From Pyrinomonadaceae bacterium (GTDB lineage: Bacteria > Acidobacteriota > Blastocatellia > Pyrinomonadales > Pyrinomonadaceae), in NCBI GenBank assembly GCA_017983495.1, contig JAGOBH010000002.1, forward strand, positions 124,001 through 188,000: a stretch of 64,000 nucleotides of DNA. The letters are read 5' to 3'. The translations under genes and the position numbers were made by a program. The notes beneath the pieces are model-generated. The model searched no databases and was not told where the DNA came from. It saw only the letters and a program-made list of their open reading frames with translations. Shown one piece after another: positions 15,787 to 25,028 of this stretch (positions within the stretch are counted from its first letter, which is position 1; the number at the start of each line of letters is the position of its first letter).

Positions 15787-16530
15787 TTACTCGTCGTCGG
15801 ACGTTTCGTCCGCGGTCGGCGTGGGAGCAACCTCTGTATCGTCACTACCGAGCCAAGCATAAACAAAACCTGCAAGCAAAGCACCCAAGATCGGGGCTAA
15901 CCAAAATAACCAAAGTTGGCTCAACGCCCAATCGCCAACGAATATCGCCGGTCCTGTGCTACGGGCCGGATTGACCGACGTGTTTGTCACCGGGATCGAG
16001 ATCAGGTGGATCAGCGTTAAAGCCAAACCGATCGCGATCGGGGCAAATCCCTTTGGCGCCTTCTTATGGGTCGAGCCCAAGATGACGATCAGGAAAAAGA
16101 ACGTCATTACGACCTCGGCGACGAAACACGCAAGCACTTCGTACTTGCCGGGCGAATGGTCAGCGAAACCATTCGATGCAAAACCGCCAGCGAGGCTAAA
16201 TCCTGCTTTTCCGCTTGCGATGATGTACAGAACACCTGCACCTGCGATCGCTCCTAAAACCTGGGCAACAATGTACGGCAATAATTCGCTTGCCGAAAAT
16301 CGTTTGCCGGCCCACAACCCTATTGATACTGCAGGATTGAAATGGCCGCCGGAAATGTGGCCAAATGCATATGCACCGGTCAACACAGTAAGTCCGAAAG
16401 CGAGTGACACACCCGCAAACCCAATGCCGAGATTAGGAAACGCCGCGGCCAATACCGCACTGCCGCATCCGCCCAGGACGAGCCAAAGCGTCCCCAAAAA
16501 CTCAGCCGTCAATTTCTTGGTCAAAGGCAT
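15787..16530 (-). CDS. aqpZ: Aquaporin Z
   Basis: Water channel with six transmembrane helices and two half-helices. Both NPA boxes are intact: [17 protein letters not shown] and [14 protein letters not shown]. The [22 protein letters not shown] stretch, split here by position, carries the His and Arg of the selectivity filter and matches E. coli AqpZ closely, so water rather than glycerol is the expected substrate. The 247-residue protein has an unusual acidic, Pro/Thr-rich C-terminal tail of about 18 residues (ending DETSDDE). The ATG at 16530 ([13 protein letters not shown]) was chosen over upstream in-frame codons. Two tRNA-Ser genes flank it on the same strand. Confidence 0.95.
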   Translation of the reverse strand: MPLTKKLTAEFLGTLWLVLGGCGSAVLAAAFPNLGIGFAGVSLAFGLTVLTGAYAFGHISGGHFNPAVSIGLWAGKRFSASELLPYIVAQVLGAIAGAGVLYIIASGKAGFSLAGGFASNGFADHSPGKYEVLACFVAEVVMTFFFLIVILGSTHKKAPKGFAPIAIGLALTLIHLISIPVTNTSVNPARSTGPAIFVGDWALSQLWLFWLAPILGALLAGFVYAWLGSDDTEVAPTPTADETSDDE

Positions 16531-16662
16531 AACTGGAATTCCTCCGATTGTCGTGATGTACGTTTCGAGGGTAAAACTAGTCGTTGTCAGCCATTGCGGG
16601 CTGCCCACCGATGATAAAAACTGCCGGTGACTGATACTGCGGACCGGCCAAATAAATAATAG

Positions 16663-16752
<90 letters not shown>

Positions 16753-16802
16753 GCGAACCATCAATTCTAAAGGCTAGTGGTCATTAATATCAAGTTGACT
16801 CT

Positions 16803-17261
16803 CTATTTTCGTCTTTGCCGAAAGAAATTCTGCAATAGTAAGCGGCATTCGGGGGCCAAAACACCTGATACGAACTCGATGCGGTGATTGAGTTCGGGGC
16901 CTTTTCCTATACCAAAATGCGTATCGACGCCGCCATATCGTTCGTCGTGGGCACCAAATACAACTCGGGCGACACGGGCCGTTACCAAGGCTCCTGCGCA
17001 CATTGGACAGGGTTCGAGGGTGCTATAAAGGGTCATTCCCGTAAGTCGATAGTTGCCGACCGAGGCTGCGGCTTCTCGTATAGCGACGATCTCGGCGTGA
17101 GCTGTCGGGTCGGAGTCGGAAATCGTTCGGTTAAAGCCGGTTGCGACAAGCTTTCCGTTTTTGTCGACGACACACGCTCCGATCGGCACTTCGCCTACGG
17201 TTTCAGCCTGACGAGCAAGGTCGAGTGCAAAGGCCATCCATGTTTCATCTGTTTCATTCAC
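16803..17261 (-). CDS. tadA: tRNA-specific adenosine deaminase TadA
   Basis: Converts the wobble A34 of tRNA-Arg(ACG) to inosine. The zinc-deaminase signature is complete: His55-Ala-Glu57 (TAHAEI) and Pro-Cys85-x-x-Cys88 (LEPCPMCAG). The 152-residue length and the GEVPIGACVVD start region are typical. The start ATG lies close to the beginning of the conserved fold. It is upstream of a tRNA-Ser gene on the same strand; that proximity may be chance. Confidence 0.95.
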   Translation of the reverse strand: MNETDETWMAFALDLARQAETVGEVPIGACVVDKNGKLVATGFNRTISDSDPTAHAEIVAIREAAASVGNYRLTGMTLYSTLEPCPMCAGALVTARVARVVFGAHDERYGGVDTHFGIGKGPELNHRIEFVSGVLAPECRLLLQNFFRQRRK

Positions 17262-17406
17262 TGGGCGACCATTTTAACGCAGATGCGGGAATATTACCGA
17301 ATTGTGTTCACGATTGTGAAAACCCTTGCATCGGCGGGCTGGAAATGTTAAACAATAGGTTGCTGTCAAACGACTGCTCGCCCCATTTGATCAGCCCAAT
17401 CGGCCT

Positions 17407-18315
17407 ATGAAAGACGAGGTTCGGCTCGGAACGCAAAACGCAGACGACGACATCCATATAACAAACGTCCCCGAATCATTCCGGGCGTTTGCAGATGAGG
17501 TGCGTCGTCGCAATCAAAAGCCGAAAACTACGCCGATCACGATCGCGCGTAAGTTGGAGCCAGCCGAATTCAACACGGCAATGGTCCACTTTTATCGTGG
17601 TGAAATTCAGCGGTCAAATGTTTGGCGTGGACGGCTCGACGCGACAACGAATTGGGCGGTGATCACCACCGGTGCGACGCTTTCTTTTGTCTTCAGTTCG
17701 CCCAATAATCCGCATTTTGCGATTCCGATAAACACGATCCTGGTCTGCATATTCCTGTTTATGGAAGCTCGCCGATATCGTTATTATGAGGTTTGGGCTA
17801 ACCGTGTACGCGTTCTCGAAACGGGATATTTTGCTCCAATGCTTTCGTCGCGTACGATTCCCCCGGACAAAGAGTGGGCTGAGCACATCTCCGCTGACCT
17901 TATTTCGCCGCACTTCAATATCAGCGAGTGGGAAGCGGTTGGCAGACGCCTGCGTGCTAATTACCTCTGGCTCTTTGTTTTGTTGGCACTGAGTTGGACT
18001 CTAAAGGTTTATATTCACACTTCACCAGCCGCAACCTTAGCGGAATTTGTAGATCGGGCACAGGTTGGACTTGCTCCCGGGTGGCTTGTATTGGTGGCAG
18101 GAGCATTTTTTCACTTTGTACTATTTTTCGTTGCGTTTAGTACACTTAAGTTGAGCGACTCGACTAGTGAGGTGCTGCCGCTCGAAGATTTCGAATGGCA
18201 TCCGCTCAAACAGGTATCTGATTGGGCTGAGACCAGTTTGAAGCGACGCAATACGATCCGCCGTTCGAAAAAGGCACGGCAGCGTATGCGGTCGATTCAT
18301 AAAACAGAAAGTTAA
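17407..18315 (+). CDS. DUF2270 family membrane protein
   Basis: The 302-residue protein matches DUF2270 by its signature region (MVHFYRGEIQRSNVWRGRLDATTNWAVI) and by MEARRYRYYEVWANRVRVLE. A soluble N-terminal part is followed by two adjacent transmembrane segments (about residues 80-118), a cytoplasmic-looking stretch with conserved aromatic residues, then two more segments (about 188-207 and 226-250). The tail is strongly basic (KRRNTIRRSKKARQR). The function of the family is not known. It is transcribed with a zinc-ribbon gene 27 bp downstream. Confidence 0.85.
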   Translation: MKDEVRLGTQNADDDIHITNVPESFRAFADEVRRRNQKPKTTPITIARKLEPAEFNTAMVHFYRGEIQRSNVWRGRLDATTNWAVITTGATLSFVFSSPNNPHFAIPINTILVCIFLFMEARRYRYYEVWANRVRVLETGYFAPMLSSRTIPPDKEWAEHISADLISPHFNISEWEAVGRRLRANYLWLFVLLALSWTLKVYIHTSPAATLAEFVDRAQVGLAPGWLVLVAGAFFHFVLFFVAFSTLKLSDSTSEVLPLEDFEWHPLKQVSDWAETSLKRRNTIRRSKKARQRMRSIHKTES

Positions 18316-18341
18316 TAATTTCCAGGAGATGTAATTTTTTA

Positions 18342-18632
18342 ATGGCTATTGATTTGAAGGACCGTGGACAGGCTCTAGAAAACGACTATTTTTTTCGAAA
18401 GGAACAAGAACTGATCGCCAAAATGAAGGCTAAGATCGAAGATGACGATGCTAAACGGCTCGGCATCTCGTGCCCGAAATGTGACGGCAAATTGATCGAG
18501 GCGGATTTTGAGAGCATCAAGATCGACGTGTGTGACAAATGCTCAGGCGTCTGGCTCGATCCCGGCGAACTGACTCAGATCGTTGATAACAACGATAAAG
18601 AAGCCGGTTGGTTTGGGAAGTTATTTGGTTAA
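18342..18632 (+). CDS. TFIIB-type zinc-ribbon protein
   Basis: A 96-residue protein with one zinc ribbon: CPKCDGKL at about residues 44-51 and CDKCSGVWLDPGEL at about 66-79, the zf-TFIIB family pattern seen in small bacterial proteins of unknown function. A charged helix precedes it. The C-terminus is short and hydrophobic (GWFGKLFG). It starts 27 bp after the DUF2270 gene and ends 7 bp before the esterase gene, suggesting cotranscription. Confidence 0.85.
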   Translation: MAIDLKDRGQALENDYFFRKEQELIAKMKAKIEDDDAKRLGISCPKCDGKLIEADFESIKIDVCDKCSGVWLDPGELTQIVDNNDKEAGWFGKLFG

Positions 18633-18638
18633 AGGACT

Positions 18639-19523
18639 ATGAAACGGAATCTCAAAAAACAAGCGTTTGTGCTTTTGCTGATGTTGTTGGTGCCTGTTTT
18701 TCAGACGCCACTGACAGCTCAAACCGCACCTGCGGCGAAAACGGCAAGTGAGATTCAGGAACATAAACTCGAAAGCAAACTCATGGCCCGGGCAATGCCT
18801 TATCGCGTTATTGTCCCAGCCAGCTACGCCGCAAAAAAGGACGAACGATTCCCGGTTATCTACTTGCTCCATGGGTTGACGGGACACTATAGCAATTGGA
18901 CGGATAGGACCAAGGTCGCTGAGTTTGCTGCCGGTCATAAATTCATAATCGTGACTCCGGAAGGCGACAATGGTTGGTATTCGGACAGCGTAACGGTGCC
19001 GACCGATAAATACGAAAGTTATATCGTTCGGGAATTGATCCCCGAGATCGAGAAGAACTTTAGGGTAATGGCAGACCGCGATCATCGTATCATCGCCGGA
19101 TTGTCGATGGGTGGCTACGGCAGTTTGAAATTCGGGCTAAAATACCCCGAATTGTTTTCTTTAGTCGGCAGCTTCAGCGGAGCACTCGGAGCTTCAAATT
19201 TTACGGAAAAGTCGGCGGGGAAAATGATCGGCGGCGGGATCGACGCCATTTTTGGCCCCGAAGGAAGTGAAGCGCGGCTTGGGAATGACATCTTCAAAAT
19301 GATCCGAGAAGTGACGCCGGAAAAATTGAAAGCGATGCCGTTTATTTACCAGTCTTGTGGGACTGAGGATTTTCTGATCCAGAACAATCGCGATTTTCTG
19401 GCTTTAATGAACGAGAAGAAGGTGCCGCACGAATATCGGGAGCATCCCGGAGTACATGATTGGGTGTTCTGGAATGCTCATGTGAAGGAATTTCTTGACG
19501 TGGCATCACGACGAATGAAATAG
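18639..19523 (+). CDS. Secreted alpha/beta-hydrolase esterase (esterase D / antigen 85-like)
   Basis: The 294-residue protein has a signal peptide (about 1-28) and the putative-esterase fold: the FPVIYLLHGLTGHYSNW oxyanion region, nucleophile elbow GLSMGGYGSL (Ser156) and a late His273 (GVHDWVFW). Asp248 (TEDFLI) is a candidate acid. Relatives include feruloyl/acyl esterases, S-formylglutathione hydrolases and mycolyltransferase-like proteins, so the substrate is undetermined. It begins 7 bp after the zinc-ribbon gene; the secreted M24 peptidase follows. Confidence 0.85.
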   Translation: MKRNLKKQAFVLLLMLLVPVFQTPLTAQTAPAAKTASEIQEHKLESKLMARAMPYRVIVPASYAAKKDERFPVIYLLHGLTGHYSNWTDRTKVAEFAAGHKFIIVTPEGDNGWYSDSVTVPTDKYESYIVRELIPEIEKNFRVMADRDHRIIAGLSMGGYGSLKFGLKYPELFSLVGSFSGALGASNFTEKSAGKMIGGGIDAIFGPEGSEARLGNDIFKMIREVTPEKLKAMPFIYQSCGTEDFLIQNNRDFLALMNEKKVPHEYREHPGVHDWVFWNAHVKEFLDVASRRMK

Positions 19524-19586
19524 GTTGAAAATGTCCCGACCGAGTCGGAGGCAGTATTGATGGTGCTGAGAGGCAAATAAATCATT

Positions 19587-20852
19587 ATGCGGAAGACGAT
19601 TCTGGTTGTTGTAACATTGATCGCCTTAGCCCTGGTTGCTGTCGGCCAGACCCCAAACGAAAAACGAGTTGCCGAGATCCAAACGGCTCTTCAGAAGGCC
19701 AACCTAGATGGTTGGCTTTTTTATGATTTTCGCGGCAGCGATATTGTTGGGCAAAGGATCTTGAAGATCGAGGGTTCAGGCGGCTCGCGGCGTTGGTACT
19801 ATTATGTTCCGGCTTACGGCGAACCCACAAAGATCGTCCATGCGATCGAGCCCGGGCAAATCGACGCGTTGCCAGGAGTCAAGCTGATCTATCGCGAATG
19901 GCAGTTGATCGAATCAAATCTGCGAATGGCGTTCTTTGGCGAAAACAAACGTAAGAACACTCTTAAGATCGCGATGCAGTATTCGCCAAATAACGACATT
20001 CCGTACATCTCACGGGTTGATGCCGGTACCATTGAGATGGTGCGTTCAATCGGAGTGACCATCGAAACAAGCGCCGATCTGGTGCAGCAGTTTGAGGCAG
20101 TCTGGTCGCCCGAACAGCTTAAGATGCACACTGATGCGAGCATCAAACAGCAAAAGATCATTATTGAAGCCTTTGCCGAGATCAAGCGGAGAATGGTTGC
20201 AGATATCCCGACGACAGAGGTCGATATTCAGAACTTTATGATGAAGCGGCTCGGCGAGGTTGGTTTGCAACCGTCACCGATGATAGTGGCGGTCAATGCC
20301 AACGCGGCGTCCCCTCACTACTTCCCGACAAAAGATCGTAATTCGCCGATCAAACGTGGTGACCTTGTCCTTATTGATACCGTTACCAAAGTGCCGCAAA
20401 AAGGTGCTCCGGCAACCGACCTGACTTGGGTGGGATTCGTAGGTGAGACGGTGCCGGACGAATACGTCAAGGTGTGGAATATTGTCCGTGATGCACGCGA
20501 CGCCGCGTTCAATTTTGTTCGGGATTCATTTAAGGCAGGAAAACAGATCAAGGGAGCGGACGTCGACGACGTTGCACGTGGGATCATCAGCAAAGCGGGT
20601 TACGCCGATCAGTTTCTGCACCGGACGGGCCATTCGCTGGGCGAAGAGGGTCATGGAAATGGAGCGAATATCGACAACCTTGAAACGCGTGACACCCGCC
20701 GCCTTATCCCTATGACTGCCTTTTCGATCGAGCCCGGGATTTACCTCGCCGGAAAATTTGGCATAAGATCCGAGATCGATGTTTACGTGACGGAAAATGA
20801 CGCGATCATTACCTCGCCGCATCAACGCGAGATCATTGCGATAATGAAATAG
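19587..20852 (+). CDS. Secreted M24 family aminopeptidase (Xaa-Pro type)
   Basis: A 421-residue protein with a signal peptide (about 1-20), a creatinase-like N-terminal domain (LQKANLDGWLFYDFRGSDI) and a pita-bread M24 domain. Metal ligands are visible: Asp in LVLIDTVTK, Asp in ATDLTWVG, His in HRTGHSLGEEGHG, Glu in FSIEPGIYL and Glu in IRSEIDVYV. The enzymes remove N-terminal residues before proline or, in related proteins, have creatinase activity. The signal peptide makes it periplasmic or secreted, unlike cytoplasmic PepP. It stands 63 bp after the esterase gene. Confidence 0.88.
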   Translation: MRKTILVVVTLIALALVAVGQTPNEKRVAEIQTALQKANLDGWLFYDFRGSDIVGQRILKIEGSGGSRRWYYYVPAYGEPTKIVHAIEPGQIDALPGVKLIYREWQLIESNLRMAFFGENKRKNTLKIAMQYSPNNDIPYISRVDAGTIEMVRSIGVTIETSADLVQQFEAVWSPEQLKMHTDASIKQQKIIIEAFAEIKRRMVADIPTTEVDIQNFMMKRLGEVGLQPSPMIVAVNANAASPHYFPTKDRNSPIKRGDLVLIDTVTKVPQKGAPATDLTWVGFVGETVPDEYVKVWNIVRDARDAAFNFVRDSFKAGKQIKGADVDDVARGIISKAGYADQFLHRTGHSLGEEGHGNGANIDNLETRDTRRLIPMTAFSIEPGIYLAGKFGIRSEIDVYVTENDAIITSPHQREIIAIMK

Positions 20853-20882
20853 AGCCCGGGCAGATTTCTCGGGTAAACAGTT

Positions 20883-21647
20883 ATGCTTAATTTTGCGATC
20901 GAAACGGCCCGCGATGCCGGACAGGTGCTGCTCGAAAAATTCGGGCGAAAGATCAACATCACCAAGAAGGGCGATATCAACCTCGTGACCGAGGCCGACT
21001 TGGCGAGCGAGGCCTTGATAATCGAGCGTATCAAGTCGTATTTTCCGAAGCACTCGATACTTGCCGAGGAAGCCGGTAATGCCGTAATGATCGGCGACGG
21101 AACGACCTGGAAATGGATCATCGATCCGCTCGACGGCACGACCAATTTTGCTCACGGCTATCCTTGTTTTTGCGTCACGATCGCACTCGAGCATGACGGC
21201 GAGATCGTGCTCGGGGTTACGTTCGACCCGACCCGCAACGAGCTGTTTGCAGCAGAACGGGGACGTGGTGCGAGTCTAAACGGCAAGCCCATCCGCGTTT
21301 CGGAAACTGAAGAACTGGGAAATGCTCTTATCGTGACCGGCTTTCCATATGACATTAAAGACCGTGAGAATTTTGCCCGCCACCTGACCGATTTCTTGCT
21401 CAGTTCCAGGGGCGTTCGCCGTGACGGCTCGGCCGCTATCGATCTGGCGTACGTGGCGTGCGGCCGATTTGACGGATTTTGGGAAGAAGGGCTAAACGCC
21501 TGGGATGTAGCCGCAGGTGTTCTGCTTATTGAAGAGGCAGGTGGACAAGTCAGTTATTATGACGGCTCGCAATTCAGCGTGTACACTCCCCCGATATGTG
21601 CGTCGAACGGCTTGATCCACTCGCAAATGCTGAAGATCTTGGCCTAG
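20883..21647 (+). CDS. suhB: Inositol-1-monophosphatase family protein
   Basis: Mg-dependent phosphatase. The metal-binding motifs are intact: LAEEAG, WIIDPLDGTTNFAHG (motif 1) and GLNAWDVAAGVLLIEEAGG (motif 2). The 254-residue length is standard. Members hydrolyse inositol phosphates or related sugar phosphates, and SuhB in E. coli also acts in rRNA transcription antitermination; which role applies here cannot be read from sequence. The gene starts 30 bp after the M24 peptidase and converges with the FG-GAP gene 10 bp downstream. Confidence 0.92.
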   Translation: MLNFAIETARDAGQVLLEKFGRKINITKKGDINLVTEADLASEALIIERIKSYFPKHSILAEEAGNAVMIGDGTTWKWIIDPLDGTTNFAHGYPCFCVTIALEHDGEIVLGVTFDPTRNELFAAERGRGASLNGKPIRVSETEELGNALIVTGFPYDIKDRENFARHLTDFLLSSRGVRRDGSAAIDLAYVACGRFDGFWEEGLNAWDVAAGVLLIEEAGGQVSYYDGSQFSVYTPPICASNGLIHSQMLKILA

Positions 21648-21657
21648 TGATATGCCA

Positions 21658-23541
21658 CTACGGCAGAAACGCACTTGGTATCGGTTTATCGCCGGTGTTG
21701 CCAAAGGCGACCGAGCCAAATCCGGCAGTCGAACGGAGTAAGTACCAGGTCATTGTTGACGGCCGAACAATGCCGACATCGGCCTTACCATCGCCGTCAT
21801 AATCGCCAACAACCGGAATATCGCCCGGGACGCCCCACGACAAACCATAATAATTGAACGTTCCGGCTGTCAGAATGTAGAAATCCGGCTGATCCGAATC
21901 GGCGGTCGCACGGAATACCGCAGTATCTGTTTTGCCGTCACCGTCATAGTCTGCGGGTACGGGCACGTCGCCGCTTGAGCCAAAAGGAAATGCCGTATAC
22001 GCACTATTGCCACTCAGATAGAAATGCCAGACGCCCTGCGACGGTCTGTAAACCGCCAGATCGCCGAGGCCGTCACCATCGTAATCGACCATGAGCGGGA
22101 TGTCCTCGGCGATGCCAAATTGCTGGATAAACACCTGGCTCGTTAGGCTTCGCAACTGATACCAGCCGCCGTCTGTCGGGCGATAAACTGCACGGTCGGC
22201 CCGGCCGTCGCCGTCAAAATCGTTTGGCACAGGAATGTCGCCGGTAGCTCCAAACTGAGTGGAGTCGATCGTTCCCGTCGCCGAATTGAGTACGTACCAC
22301 ACGCCGTTTGAAGGCCGAAACACCGCCAGATCGGTTTTATTGTCGCCGTCAAAATCTGCTGGTGTGATCTTGTCGGTTCCGAGTCCCCACAGCGTCGAGG
22401 ATGCCGTATTGCTGCCGCTGTACTGAATGTTCCAGTTGTTTGCGGACGGCCGGAATGTCGAAAGATCGGTCTTGCCGTCGGCGTCGAAGTCAAACGCAGA
22501 TTTGGCCACACGCGTAATTGAGATGTCGTTGCCGTCCCCGCCTGTGTACGTGATCCTAAATGCCGTGTTCAATGGTCCGCCGAAGACCGATCCCTCGGGG
22601 GCATTCAGAAACGTGCCGTTGACGGCATCAGATCCGTCATTCCGCAGGATCACATAAGTGTCGCCAAGAGCGGGCCGAAATGAGTTCCACGGTACAGGTG
22701 CGAGGCGGGCGTTATTAAGATTGACCGAACCGGTCACATTTAGCTGGTCGTGGCCATTTGCTCCGGGTGCTGTTCCGCCGATCTTGCAGGCATAATTTCC
22801 ATTTGGGGTGAATGTTAAATTGCCGGTCGACAGTATTCCCGTTGGTGAGGTGAGCGTGCCTGCACTGATCGTACCTTGTGTTACCGTGACCGTGCCGACG
22901 GTGCCGGTTCCGCCAAATCCGCTGAAACCGAGCGTACCGCCGCCAACAACTGCTGAATTTATCGTAACCACACTGCTCGGAATGCTGGCATCAACGACGA
23001 AAATGCCGGCGTTATGATTGATGGCTCCGCTAAAGCTGGTTGCTCCAGCCACGAGCGAAGCCCCGAGACCGTTCTTGTTAACGGCACCGGAACCAGAGAT
23101 GATCCCGATACCAAAGCTGCCGTCACCGTCGATGGTGATACCGACACTGCCGACGGAGAGGGCGGCGAGCGTCGTTACCGTACCCTGAGCAGCGGTAAAC
23201 ACCGGGGTTCCGGTTAGGCTGATAGCGGTATTGATAGTTTGTGTGCCGCCGTTAACCGTCATCGTCCTCAATGTGAACGGATTTCCGCCAACAGTGTAAG
23301 TGCCGCCCTCAAAAGTTATCGAGTTGAAGGTCGTGAAAAAGAAAAAGTTGTTGTTAGTCGTAAATTGAGCGGACGTCGCAGGAAAGATAAGGTCATCACC
23401 GGCGACCGGGGCGACGTCAGTAGACCAATTTAGCGCATTGTTCCAGTTCCCGTCAGTTCCGCCGCCGTCCCACGTTTTCGTAGCGGAAAATGCTTGACTG
23501 CCAAATACAAGAATGAAAAAAAGCAGGGTTAAACTTCGCAT
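21658..23541 (-). CDS. Secreted FG-GAP/VCBS repeat protein with autotransporter-like beta-helix region
   Basis: The 627-residue protein has a signal peptide (about 1-19, ending SQAFSA) followed by an autotransporter-repeat-like region (KTWDGGGTDGNWNNALNWS and successive VTIN/G-rich strands, about 20-335). It ends with six FG-GAP-like repeats of about 47 residues (DFDGDGR.D.AVYRP..G.W), the last ending DKPIPSAFLP. The same six-repeat C-terminus occurs in the delta-60 protein at 9538-12564, joined to an unrelated N-terminal part. The ATG at 23541 was chosen because it begins the signal peptide. The DxDGDG loops suggest calcium binding; the role is probably at the cell surface. Confidence 0.87.
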   Translation of the reverse strand: MRSLTLLFFILVFGSQAFSATKTWDGGGTDGNWNNALNWSTDVAPVAGDDLIFPATSAQFTTNNNFFFFTTFNSITFEGGTYTVGGNPFTLRTMTVNGGTQTINTAISLTGTPVFTAAQGTVTTLAALSVGSVGITIDGDGSFGIGIISGSGAVNKNGLGASLVAGATSFSGAINHNAGIFVVDASIPSSVVTINSAVVGGGTLGFSGFGGTGTVGTVTVTQGTISAGTLTSPTGILSTGNLTFTPNGNYACKIGGTAPGANGHDQLNVTGSVNLNNARLAPVPWNSFRPALGDTYVILRNDGSDAVNGTFLNAPEGSVFGGPLNTAFRITYTGGDGNDISITRVAKSAFDFDADGKTDLSTFRPSANNWNIQYSGSNTASSTLWGLGTDKITPADFDGDNKTDLAVFRPSNGVWYVLNSATGTIDSTQFGATGDIPVPNDFDGDGRADRAVYRPTDGGWYQLRSLTSQVFIQQFGIAEDIPLMVDYDGDGLGDLAVYRPSQGVWHFYLSGNSAYTAFPFGSSGDVPVPADYDGDGKTDTAVFRATADSDQPDFYILTAGTFNYYGLSWGVPGDIPVVGDYDGDGKADVGIVRPSTMTWYLLRSTAGFGSVAFGNTGDKPIPSAFLP

Positions 23542-23698
23542 AATAGTGATCTGAGACCTGATTTGACTGAACAATATGCAATCGAATGTAACACACCCGC
23601 GGATTTTCGGACAATCATAAACGGCCCGAATGGTGTTCAACTCGTTTACCTCGCCGAAACCGTATGCTAACCTTATTTATTGCCCTAATATAAAAATT

Positions 23699-24565
23699 AT
23701 GTCGTGGTTTCGCCGAGACAGACCCAAAATCGATGAGCAGGAATCGGAAGAGGAACGCACCGTAAAGACCGAAGGCATTTTTGTAAAATGTCCCGAGTGC
23801 GACAATGCGCTGTATAAACGTGAATTGACCGAATCACACGAGGTTTGCACTCATTGCGATTATCATTTCCGCTATTCGGCCGAGGGAAGGCTGCGTGACC
23901 TCTTTGATGACGGCCGTTATGAAAAGCTCGACGAAGAGGTTTCGTCCGGCGACCCACTTGGCTTTTTTGATTCCAAACCGTACACAGACCGGATCGATCA
24001 GGCGATCGCGTCATCAGGATTGCCGGAGGCGATTATCTCAGGAAAGGGATTTGCAGGCGGCCATCTTGTTTACGCCGGTGCGATGGACATGTCGTTTATC
24101 GGCGGATCGATGGGCTCGGCCGTTGGTGAAAAGATCACGCGTTTGATCGAATACGCGATCGAAGATCATGGTGCGGTGATCATTTTTTCGGCGTCGGGCG
24201 GAGCCCGAATGCAAGAGGGTACATTAAGCCTGATGCAAATGGGCAAGATCTCGGCGGCATTGGCACGTTTGCACGAAGAGCGGCTTCCATTCATCTCCGT
24301 CCTTACCGACCCCACGACCGGCGGCGTAACTGCTAGTTTTGCAATGCTTGGCGATGTCATCTTAGCGGAGCCAAAAGCTTTGATCGGTTTTGCTGGCCCC
24401 CGCGTGATCGAACAGACGATCCGCCAAAAGCTGCCGAAAGGATTTCAACGCTCCGAATTTCTGCTTGAACACGGGATGGTCGACATGGTGGTTGATCGAC
24501 GCGAGATGAAAGACGCGATCGTCAGGATGCTCGACTTTATGATGAACCCGAGTATCGCTTCTTAA
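23699..24565 (+). CDS. accD: Acetyl-CoA carboxylase carboxyltransferase subunit beta
   Basis: Transfers CO2 from carboxybiotin to acetyl-CoA in the first step of fatty acid synthesis. The N-terminal zinc ribbon (CPECDNALY, CTHCDYHF) is followed by the crotonase-like carboxyltransferase core (SASGGARMQEGTLSLMQM, DPTTGGVTASFAMLGD, GFAGPRVIEQT). The ATG at 23699 gives the standard start MSWFRRDRP. accA is not adjacent. It is first in a plus-strand run accD, DinB, folC, gpmA; accD-folC linkage is common in bacteria. Confidence 0.96.
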   Translation: MSWFRRDRPKIDEQESEEERTVKTEGIFVKCPECDNALYKRELTESHEVCTHCDYHFRYSAEGRLRDLFDDGRYEKLDEEVSSGDPLGFFDSKPYTDRIDQAIASSGLPEAIISGKGFAGGHLVYAGAMDMSFIGGSMGSAVGEKITRLIEYAIEDHGAVIIFSASGGARMQEGTLSLMQMGKISAALARLHEERLPFISVLTDPTTGGVTASFAMLGDVILAEPKALIGFAGPRVIEQTIRQKLPKGFQRSEFLLEHGMVDMVVDRREMKDAIVRMLDFMMNPSIAS

Positions 24566-24575
24566 TATTACCGAT

Positions 24576-25025
24576 ATGCTTACAAGTGTATTGATCGAAA
24601 TTTTCGAACGTGACCTGGCCAAGCTGAAAGCAGAGCTTGAACTTTACTCGGACGAAGCTGACCTCTGGAAAATGGCCGGCGGCATTCCAAATTCGGCAGG
24701 AAATCTCGCGCTGCATTTGGTCGGCAACCTGAAGCACTTTTTTGGAGCTACACTCGGAAATATTGAGTACGTTCGCGACCGGGATCTTGAATTCTCAGAT
24801 AAGCAAGTTCCGCGATCCGTGATCGTCGAGGCGATCAACGAAACTTCGATCATTGTTCGCCAAACGCTCGAACGTTTGTCTGACGAAGATATGGCGCGGA
24901 CCTATCCGATCGAGGTTTTTGGGCACCCGATGTCGACCGAGTTTTTTGCCGTCCATCTAACAACCCACTTGACCTATCATCTTGGACAGATCAACTACCA
25001 CAGACGATTGCTTGCAAACGACTAG
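24576..25025 (+). CDS. DinB / DUF1572 family protein
   Basis: A 149-residue four-helix-bundle protein. The DUF1572/DinB signature residues are present: an N-terminal helix, SAGNLALHLVGNLKHFFGA with the first metal-binding His, and HLTTHLTYHLGQINYHRRL with the paired His residues near the C-terminus. Members are metal-binding and some are thiol-dependent transferases (bacillithiol/mycothiol S-transferase-like). It lies between accD (10 bp) and folC (3 bp), so it is within an operon. A bacillithiol link is conceivable because a YpdA-type reductase is encoded at 55940. Confidence 0.85.
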   Translation: MLTSVLIEIFERDLAKLKAELELYSDEADLWKMAGGIPNSAGNLALHLVGNLKHFFGATLGNIEYVRDRDLEFSDKQVPRSVIVEAINETSIIVRQTLERLSDEDMARTYPIEVFGHPMSTEFFAVHLTTHLTYHLGQINYHRRLLAND

Positions 25026-25028
25026 ACC